NCBI GenBank assembly: GCA_030602105.1
Contig: JAUWAK010000077.1
Coordinates: 1-5,533, forward strand
Reading direction: 5' to 3'
DNA length: 5,533 nucleotides
From: Candidatus Aerophobota bacterium
GTDB taxonomy: Bacteria > Aerophobota > Aerophobia > Aerophobales > AE-B3A
This document shows, one piece after another, positions 1-4,676 of the stretch. The position numbers were made by a program, and so were the translations under genes. Under the pieces are notes generated by a model that saw only the letters and a list, made by a program, of their open reading frames with translations, made no database searches and was not told where the DNA came from. The first letter of the stretch is position 1. Every line of letters starts with the position of its first letter.

Positions 1-724
1 CTGGAGCATCAGTTGCAGTCGATGGCTGCATAATGCTATTTATGTGATATAAGCCGTTCCCATAGGGTGTAATATCCTGGATGGCGATGGGAAAGGTGAC
101 CGGAGGTCTTCCAGTGACCAGCCTCATTATCCTCAACAGATCACCGCTCACCTTCAGTATATACCCCTCCTTTACGGTGGGGGAGATGGCAAAGCCATTA
201 TGGTTGATGATCTCATTCCCTTTGGTGGCATCCACACTCAAGATGGCTTCCATCCGCTCGTCTACCTCAAGCTGGTTCATGGTTTCCATGTCCACGGGCG
301 CTCCCATGAACGGGACAGGATCGTGCGGCATCTGAGGTGCCCTGGGGCAGATATGGGTAGTTATGATCACATCTCCTTTCAAAAAATCTCCCTTTTCCGC
401 CATATCAACCAATTTCAAGCCGCAGGCGATCGCCACTATCGCTCCATCAGCATCCGATACAGCCCCTATACGTTCCGGCCTCGCCCCCAATCCTCCAAGC
501 CTCCCAATAATCCCGAGGGTAGGAGCATCCCCTCCCTTGGATCGTCCATCGGACCCTGGAACCAGTAACTTAATAAAATCTGTAGAGCCTTTATCTCCCT
601 TTACGGTCCTGACCTCGATCTCTGTTTGAGGATCAACTTCCTTAAACCTGCTGGCGACCCTCTCTCCTGATGCCCCTGGATCATCTATCAATTCAAAGGC
701 CTGTATTATTTCCTTCAAGAGCAT
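1..724 (-). CDS. DUF1177 family protein, C-terminus cut by window edge
   Basis: This open frame reads leftwards from an ATG at 724 and has no stop before the window edge, giving 241 residues. I recognise it as DUF1177 from its overall pattern: the LLKEIIQAFELIDDP start, KGSTDFIKLLVPG (about 45-57), the glycine-rich GGDAPTLGIIGRLGGLGARP (64-83), TTHICP (122-127), PHDPVPFMGAPVDM (133-146) and SPTVKEGYIL (181-190). As I recall, family members are around 300 residues, so roughly a fifth is probably missing. The function is not established. Conserved-looking Asp92, Asp94, His124, Cys126, His134, Asp135 and Asp165 could form a metal or catalytic site, which is inference. There is no signal peptide or membrane segment, so it should be cytoplasmic. 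AGAGGAG lies 7 bases before the ATG. The gene starts one base after the DUF917 stop codon and is therefore the fourth gene of the iclR operon. Confidence 0.85.
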   Translation of the reverse strand, partial: MLLKEIIQAFELIDDPGASGERVASRFKEVDPQTEIEVRTVKGDKGSTDFIKLLVPGSDGRSKGGDAPTLGIIGRLGGLGARPERIGAVSDADGAIVAIACGLKLVDMAEKGDFLKGDVIITTHICPRAPQMPHDPVPFMGAPVDMETMNQLEVDERMEAILSVDATKGNEIINHNGFAISPTVKEGYILKVSGDLLRIMRLVTGRPPVTFPIAIQDITPYGNGLYHINSIMQPSTATDAP

Positions 725-725
725 T

Positions 726-1796
726 TTATCGCTCCTCTGGAAAGACGTATTTTACGATGTCCTTACCTATTACTTCCTCCACCTCACGGAAGAGCTCGGG
801 GTCCCTCATCCCTGCACCGAGTTTCAGATTCTCCCGTGGAACCATGATTATTACGGCTTCCTGATCCTTTTGTATCTCTGCTGTGGTAATTGGGCGGCCG
901 GACTTTGCTTGCATTGTCATGATCAGATCAGGAAAAGTGGCCAAACGTTCTCCCTCCCTCTCCAGGGTCATATATTCATTCCAGAAGGTCAGCTCAAACT
1001 CACCCACTTTTACCTCTCCTACATCAAATCCCCCTTGTAAAACCAGTTCCACTGAATCCACTTTCCCTTGGACAATTATGGCCCCGTTGAGAGCTCCTGT
1101 GACCTTCTCTGCTCTCTCTTCTCCACTATTGCCTTCGAGGTAGGTCCTCCCTATTCGGACCGCTTGGCTCAAGACTCCCACCGCTGCATTTTCCCTGACA
1201 TATCTGGCCGGAACAGGGTTTCTAGCCACCGCTATGGCGCCTCCCGCCTCCTCTGCAGCCTTTCTAATCATCTTGCATACCATGGAAAGAGCCCCCTTCG
1301 CATATATCTCGATATACTTGCCATCTTCCCGGAATCCGCCGACGGCAGCCTGATGTGAGATGAAGTCCTTATCCATTGACAACCCCATCGATCCCATAGC
1401 CCCTGTGGGATGAGCTCTCCCGTTACAGGCGGCATCGACTAAAGAGATATCCAGAACCGCTGACTGCAGTAAGCCATTGACTACAGCTAATCCCCCTATC
1501 TCATTGGTCATAATCCCTCTTATCTCTGCCCTTAGTTGATCCATCATGATCCTTACCGATTTCACATAATAGGATGGGATGGGATGCTGATTCGTAGACG
1601 GGGCACCTACAGCGGACACCGTCAATATAAGGGATTCCTCAGGAAACTGCTCCAGCCTTGAAATGGTGGGATTGCCGAGTTCGAGGGCCAGCTTGGCAAG
1701 ACGTCTCCCCTCCTCAAGACTCCCTCCTCCACCACCGCCGAGAATGGCCCCACCGAGCACGGCTGCCTCTGTCCACTCCCTATCAATCTTCAACAT
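726..1796 (-). CDS. DUF917 family protein (S-methyl-thiohydantoin desulfurase-like fold)
   Basis: A complete 356-residue protein, close to the usual DUF917 length. The marks of the family are the N-terminal glycine-rich loop GGAILGGGGGG (15-25), NEIGGLAVVNGLL (98-110), the central VDAACNGRAHPTG segment (120-132), and a C-terminal beta-rich half with TFPDLIMTM (287-295) and RPITTAEI (301-308). Pfam describes the N-terminal domain as S-Me-THD, and relatives are often encoded beside hydantoinase/oxoprolinase (HyuA/HyuB) genes. No such gene is in this window. The precise reaction is unknown. It is predicted to be a soluble cytoplasmic protein. The ATG at 1796 is preceded by GGAG with a 5-base spacer and lies inside the end of the racemase gene (14-base overlap), so translation is probably coupled. 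The central motif looks different from the DADGxGRA-type sequence I associate with many DUF917 proteins, with Cys124 in its place, which suggests a distinct subgroup. Confidence 0.88.
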   Translation of the reverse strand: MLKIDREWTEAAVLGGAILGGGGGGSLEEGRRLAKLALELGNPTISRLEQFPEESLILTVSAVGAPSTNQHPIPSYYVKSVRIMMDQLRAEIRGIMTNEIGGLAVVNGLLQSAVLDISLVDAACNGRAHPTGAMGSMGLSMDKDFISHQAAVGGFREDGKYIEIYAKGALSMVCKMIRKAAEEAGGAIAVARNPVPARYVRENAAVGVLSQAVRIGRTYLEGNSGEERAEKVTGALNGAIIVQGKVDSVELVLQGGFDVGEVKVGEFELTFWNEYMTLEREGERLATFPDLIMTMQAKSGRPITTAEIQKDQEAVIIMVPRENLKLGAGMRDPELFREVEEVIGKDIVKYVFPEER

Positions 1797-2451
1797 CTTC
1801 TCTCCAACATTCCTTGTTCAACATCAAATTATATACTATCGATCCGGCGGCCAAGACGGGATCTACCACAGGCATACCCAGCTCCTTGCTGATCTTAGGG
1901 GCCACACCCGCTGTGGAGAAACCCGTGCAGGCCAAGGCGATCACGTTGCTGCCTTGCTTCCTCAGGGCCGTTGCGGTATTTAGGGTGCGGGCGAGGATAT
2001 CGCCCTCCTTCAAGTCGAGGGTGGATTCTACCCCCTCCACCTTCTTCCAGGTTAGATAACGCTCCCCTAAACCCCTTCTGACCGGATCGGGAACATTATT
2101 GGTGATGGTGATCACGCCAACAGAGCCTCCTAGCGTTCGAGATACACTTGCTAAACTCTCCCCAGCCCCTATGACTGGGATATTCAGTATCTCTTTGAGC
2201 TCCTTTACGGCAGGATCTGCTGCACAGCTAACGATAATCGCTTCAACGCCTTTCCTTAACTCCTTTGCTAAGCTTATAATCTTCGGCTTTGCCTCCTCTT
2301 CCGATATCTTGTCATATAGCCCTTTAGGATGGTCTTCTATACATCTGGATCTGACTTTAAGTCCAGAAAAAGCACCCTCAATTATCAAACCATGCCTATC
2401 GATCTCCTTTTGATCTGACAGAGTTAGCACCCTTATTAATCCGATATTCAC
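1783..2451 (-). CDS. Asp/Glu/hydantoin racemase family protein
   Basis: A 222-residue protein of the aspartate/glutamate/hydantoin racemase superfamily. These enzymes invert the alpha carbon of an amino acid or hydantoin without a cofactor, using two cysteines as opposed acid and base. Both are present: Cys76 in IIVSCAADPAV after the first half-domain, and Cys175 in ALACTGFSTAG after the second. Other marks are the N-terminal NIGLIRVLTL strand, IPVIGAGES (about 91-99) and the closing GMPVVDPVLAA. It is the usual length for the HyuE-like branch. The substrate cannot be named; related decarboxylases and isomerases share the fold. I place the start at the GTG at 2451 because it overlaps the iclR stop as GTGA, has AGGGTGG five bases upstream and gives the usual N-terminus. 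An in-frame GTG at 2460 would add three residues and is the alternative. Confidence 0.88.
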   Translation of the reverse strand: MNIGLIRVLTLSDQKEIDRHGLIIEGAFSGLKVRSRCIEDHPKGLYDKISEEEAKPKIISLAKELRKGVEAIIVSCAADPAVKELKEILNIPVIGAGESLASVSRTLGGSVGVITITNNVPDPVRRGLGERYLTWKKVEGVESTLDLKEGDILARTLNTATALRKQGSNVIALACTGFSTAGVAPKISKELGMPVVDPVLAAGSIVYNLMLNKECWREDVED

Positions 2452-3215
2452 AGTATCCACCCTGCCTTATCTATCTGCTCTGCTATCTCGCTGGCAGCTT
2501 CCATAACTAAATGAGTAAACTTATCAATCTTTAGGCCCTTGATACGGTCTAGCGGTCCGACCACAGACAACCCTGCTATTATCTTTCCATGCTGGTCTAG
2601 TATGGGAACAGCGATAGCACGGGCACCGGGATCCAGCTCTCCAGTGCTTATACAAAATCCCTTCCTGCGAATGTCCTTGAGATTGGCTCTTAGTATCCCG
2701 GGGTCTGTTATCGTATTTTCAGTGAACCTGGGAAGACCTGCTTCTCTGATAATCCTGTCTTGCTCCGCTTCATCAAGATAGGCCATTATCACTTTCGCCG
2801 ATGCCCCTGCATGCATAAACATGGTTCGACCCTGATCAAACGAGAGTCTCAAACTATGGTTACTCTCAACCCGCTCAATGCACATAACTTTCTGTCCAGA
2901 AATGGCTGTTAAGACAATAGTCTCCTCTGTCTTTTTCAGAAGTTGTTGCATTACTGGCAGAGCAATATCGATAATACCCAACCGTTCTCGGGCAACCTGA
3001 GCCAACTCCAGGATCTTAAGGCCGAGTCGGTAATATCCTGGCTTTGTATCCTCTTTGATTAGCCCTTGTGATTTCAGAGTAGCAACATATCTATAAGCTG
3101 TGCTCTCAGGGAGATTCGACCGGGCTGCTATCTGTGGAATGCTCATTACAGGATACTCTTTATCAAAGAGTGACAGAATATTTAGACCCTTCTCCAGGGT
3201 ACCTAACCCTGCCAT
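2448..3215 (-). CDS. IclR-family transcriptional regulator
   Basis: A 255-residue protein with full IclR architecture. An N-terminal winged helix-turn-helix (about 5-65) contains SIPQIAARSNLPESTAYRYV, with the recognition helix near 36-51, and ends in the GYYRLGLKILELA wing/linker. The C-terminal GAF-like effector domain (about 80-250) has MHAGASAKVIMAYL (134-147) and ELDPGARAIAVPILD (193-207), the two segments that line the ligand pocket in this family. IclR regulators bind small organic acids, aromatics or sugar-derived ligands and usually control the genes beside them. Here it is the first gene of the racemase-DUF917-DUF1177 operon, so it probably controls its own operon in response to the substrate or an intermediate. 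The ATG at 3215 follows AGAGGG with a good spacer. Its TGA stop overlaps the next gene's start by four bases. Two inverted repeats just upstream are operator candidates. Confidence 0.94.
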   Translation of the reverse strand: MAGLGTLEKGLNILSLFDKEYPVMSIPQIAARSNLPESTAYRYVATLKSQGLIKEDTKPGYYRLGLKILELAQVARERLGIIDIALPVMQQLLKKTEETIVLTAISGQKVMCIERVESNHSLRLSFDQGRTMFMHAGASAKVIMAYLDEAEQDRIIREAGLPRFTENTITDPGILRANLKDIRRKGFCISTGELDPGARAIAVPILDQHGKIIAGLSVVGPLDRIKGLKIDKFTHLVMEAASEIAEQIDKAGWIL

Positions 3216-3237
3216 TGCTGACCCTCTTTCCCAGTTA

Positions 3238-3255
3238 TTGAGAACATCTTCTCAA
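3238..3255. promoter_or_regulatory. Perfect inverted repeat, candidate IclR operator
   Basis: TTGAGAA at 3238-3244 is repeated inverted as TTCTCAA at 3249-3255, with the 4-base spacer CATC, making an 18-bp perfect palindrome. It lies 23 bases before the iclR start codon, at or just after the predicted transcription start. An adjacent homopolymer run is A on the plus strand and precedes the repeat on the minus strand, so it does not fit an intrinsic terminator in either direction. The size and position suit a dimer-binding site for autoregulation, which is inference. Confidence 0.5.
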
Positions 3256-3257
3256 AA

Positions 3258-3282
3258 AGAGACTATCAGAAAATGTGTCTCT
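3258..3282. repeat. Inverted repeat over the predicted iclR promoter
   Basis: AGAGAC at 3258-3263 and GTCTCT at 3277-3282 are perfect 6-base inverted arms separated by 13 bases. The repeat covers the predicted -10 element and spacer of the leftward promoter and starts three bases after the 18-bp palindrome at 3238-3255. It may be a second half of a compound operator, but 6-base arms can arise by chance. Confidence 0.35.
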
Positions 3283-3288
3283 GGTCAA
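3260..3288 (-). promoter_or_regulatory. Predicted sigma-70 promoter for the iclR operon
   Basis: On the minus strand TTGACC (3288-3283, five of six matches to the -35 consensus) is followed after 17 bases by TAGTCT (3265-3260). That -10 is weak by itself but is preceded by TG one base upstream, which makes an extended -10 element. Transcription would start near 3253, leaving about 38 bases of leader before the iclR ATG. Confidence 0.45.
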
Positions 3289-3302
3289 ACGAAATGGTAA
3301 GC

Positions 3303-3350
3303 TTGACTTATCTTCATCCTCTTGTAAACTTAATAAAGGTATTTTATAAA
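3303..3350 (+). promoter_or_regulatory. Two overlapping predicted promoters for the ROK gene
   Basis: Two sigma-70-like pairs can be drawn on the plus strand. The first is TTGACT (3303-3308) with TAAACT (3325-3330), spacer 16. The second is TTGTAA (3322-3327) with TATAAA (3345-3350), spacer 17. The second has the better -10 and would start transcription near 3357, at the small palindrome TCTTAAGA (3355-3362). Either leaves a leader of about 40-65 bases before the ROK start. Which one is used cannot be decided by eye. Confidence 0.45.
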
Positions 3351-3399
3351 AGCCTCTTAAGAAGTCGCGGATCTTAGGAGCCTCGGGGCAAATAAGGAA

Positions 3400-4485
3400 A
3401 TGATAAGAAGGAAGCTGAACAGCACTCGGGTTATCTCTGCATTAAGAAAAAAGAGGTGTCTTTCCAAAAAAGAAATAGCCTACATCTGTCGTCTCTCCCT
3501 TCCCACGGTGGACAGTATCATTCGACTCTTCTTGAACAAAGGAATCGTCAAAGAGGCAGGGTACGAAACCTCCTCGGGAGGGCGAAGACCCATGCTTTAT
3601 CAATTCAATGATAAGATCAAATATGCTATAGGCGTAGACTTTGAGATCCCGGAGCTCACCGTCCTCATTACAGATTTGAGCGGAAGTCCGGTCAACAAGA
3701 GCGCCTCCCATCTTCCTGTGGAAGCTGGAGCAGGCAGAGCTATCCAGTTTGTGGGAGAACAAATAGGTAACCTGGTAAAGAATACACAGCTCAGAAATGA
3801 AGACGTTGTTGGCATCGGTTTTGGAGCTCCTGCCTTCATCCGCAATGGGGAAATGACCCTTTCCGGAAAGAACCTTCCCCCCTGGAGGAATGTCCCGGTA
3901 AAGCGGATGCTCGAGGAAATGACCGGTGTACCCGTAACTGTAGATAACGACGTTAATCTTATGACCCTTTCCGAGAGTCATCACATGAAGTATCAAGATG
4001 AGGTCCTGGTCTATCTCACCTTGAGAAGAGGAACCAGAGGAGACATTAGAATGGGGGGTGGAGTTCTCCTGAAAGGTGAGGTTTTCCATGGTGCCCACGG
4101 AAATGCTGGAACCCTGCGGCATGCTTATATGAACCTGTCTAAAAGGATGAATGCCGAGGAAGCCATTGAAGAGGCCATTGCAGACCGGGATCCCCAGGAG
4201 ATGGTAGAGAAACTCAAGAATCATCTTGTCATACCCATGATTAATATGATCAGTCTCTTTGACCCGGATCGCGCAGTAATCAATGCTGATATTCTTGGAG
4301 AGTCAGAACCTCTCTTCATTCAGGAATGTGAGGAGGAACTCAAGAGGCACCTGCCAGGAGTATTCAACTGGGATCTTCGCCTAGAGCCAGCACGGGATAG
4401 AGAATTTCCCTGCGCTAAGGGAGCTGCCCTCAGTATCCTGCAGGCTCTATTTAAGAACCCGGATGTTTTCTTTGAAAAACTGTAA
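3400..4485 (+). CDS. ROK-family transcriptional regulator (NagC/XylR type)
   Basis: A 361-residue repressor-type ROK protein. Residues about 8-70 form a winged helix-turn-helix (RVISALRKKRCLSKKEIAYI, then LSLPTVDSIIRLFLNKGIV, ending in SSGGRRPMLYQF, a very typical ROK-regulator linker). The rest is an actin-like sugar-kinase fold with YAIGVDFE (75-82), GIGFGAPAFI (138-147) and VDNDVNLMTLSE (181-192), which keeps the Asn-Asp pair. The kinase phosphate loop is degenerate. GAHGNAGTLRH (231-241) keeps the final histidine but has Thr and Arg in place of the Glu and Gly of the usual ExGH. The family's CxCGxxGCxE zinc motif is missing. It is therefore a sensor/DNA-binding protein, not a kinase. It probably controls the sugar transporter gene downstream, with a sugar as inducer. 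The ATG at 3400 has AAGGA only one base upstream, so ribosome binding looks poor; no better in-frame start is visible. Confidence 0.9.
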   Translation: MIRRKLNSTRVISALRKKRCLSKKEIAYICRLSLPTVDSIIRLFLNKGIVKEAGYETSSGGRRPMLYQFNDKIKYAIGVDFEIPELTVLITDLSGSPVNKSASHLPVEAGAGRAIQFVGEQIGNLVKNTQLRNEDVVGIGFGAPAFIRNGEMTLSGKNLPPWRNVPVKRMLEEMTGVPVTVDNDVNLMTLSESHHMKYQDEVLVYLTLRRGTRGDIRMGGGVLLKGEVFHGAHGNAGTLRHAYMNLSKRMNAEEAIEEAIADRDPQEMVEKLKNHLVIPMINMISLFDPDRAVINADILGESEPLFIQECEEELKRHLPGVFNWDLRLEPARDREFPCAKGAALSILQALFKNPDVFFEKL

Positions 4486-4512
4486 TCTCCAGGCACGAAG
4501 ATGCACTGGAGA
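4486..4512 (+). repeat. Hairpin directly after the ROK stop codon
   Basis: TCTCCAG (4486-4492) pairs with CTGGAGA (4506-4512). Inside it GCA (4493-4495) pairs with TGC (4502-4504), leaving a bulged A and a CGAAGA loop. The stem begins at the base after the ROK TAA. No T-run follows, so it does not qualify as a standard intrinsic terminator. It could protect the 3' end of a processed message or act as a weak attenuator. Confidence 0.45.
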
Positions 4513-4538
4513 ATGTGCTGTCTGAAGGAAGAAGAATA

Positions 4539-4574
4539 GGCTAATCTCAGAGTAAAAATAACGTGAGGTTAGCC
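4539..4574 (+). repeat. Long inverted repeat upstream of the sugar-binding-protein gene
   Basis: GGCTAATCTCA (4539-4549) and TGAGGTTAGCC (4564-4574) form 11-base arms with a single T:G pair, which is still allowed in RNA, around a 14-base A-rich loop. No T-run follows. ATCTCA (4544-4549) can instead pair with TGAGAT (4576-4581), and AGATGCATCT (4578-4587) is itself a palindrome, so two exclusive folds are possible. It is a candidate operator or leader-RNA structure controlling the transporter gene. The role is inference. Confidence 0.5.
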
Positions 4575-4598
4575 GTGAGATGCATCTAGAACTTCTTT

Positions 4599-4676
4599 AA
4601 GAAAAGGGGGTGATGGATAAGAAAAAAGGGGACGAAGAATAATCTGAGAAGAAGAATCTGAAAGAAGGAGGAAAAG
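4599..4676 (+). promoter_or_regulatory. Purine-rich leader with strong ribosome binding site
   Basis: This stretch before the binding-protein ATG is almost entirely A and G on the plus strand. It ends in AAGGAGG (4665-4671), a near-perfect Shine-Dalgarno sequence five bases from the start codon, which predicts high expression as expected for a binding protein. It holds an imperfect direct repeat (GAAGAATAATCTGA at 4634-4647 and GAAGAATCTGA at 4651-4661, differing by three bases). I see no clear sigma-70 promoter in 4486-4676, so the gene may be read through from the ROK gene. Confidence 0.6.
4613..4642 (+). other. Possible nine-codon upstream reading frame
   Basis: ATG at 4613 opens a frame encoding MDKKKGDEE, ending at TAA 4640-4642 and preceded by AAGGGGGTG. 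It could be a tiny translated leader, but in such a purine-rich tract a short Lys/Glu frame appears easily and the Shine-Dalgarno-like run is too close to the ATG. Recorded as a possibility only. Confidence 0.12.

Noticed and set aside
81..629. Overlapping plus-strand open frames at the left end
   Set aside because: They are antisense to the DUF1177 gene and have no recognisable domain or ribosome site.
1658..2059. Plus-strand frames of 106-133 codons across the racemase/DUF917 junction
   Set aside because: Both real genes on the minus strand have strong family motifs here; the plus-strand products are low-complexity Pro/Ser/Arg sequences.
1783..2451. Assigning the racemase gene to AroM
   Set aside because: AroM proteins share the broad fold, but this sequence has the two-cysteine, IRVLT-starting pattern of the Asp/Glu/hydantoin racemases and lacks AroM-like sequence.
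3238..3260. Palindrome plus A-run read as an intrinsic terminator
   Set aside because: A T-run would have to follow the stem in the direction of transcription; here it precedes the stem on the minus strand and is an A-run on the plus strand.
3442..4224. A 260-codon open frame on the minus strand inside the ROK gene
   Set aside because: It is antisense to a clearly recognisable ROK protein, and its translation shows no family pattern or sensible composition.
3400..4485. Calling the ROK gene a glucokinase
   Set aside because: It has an N-terminal DNA-binding domain and degenerate phosphate-binding and zinc motifs.
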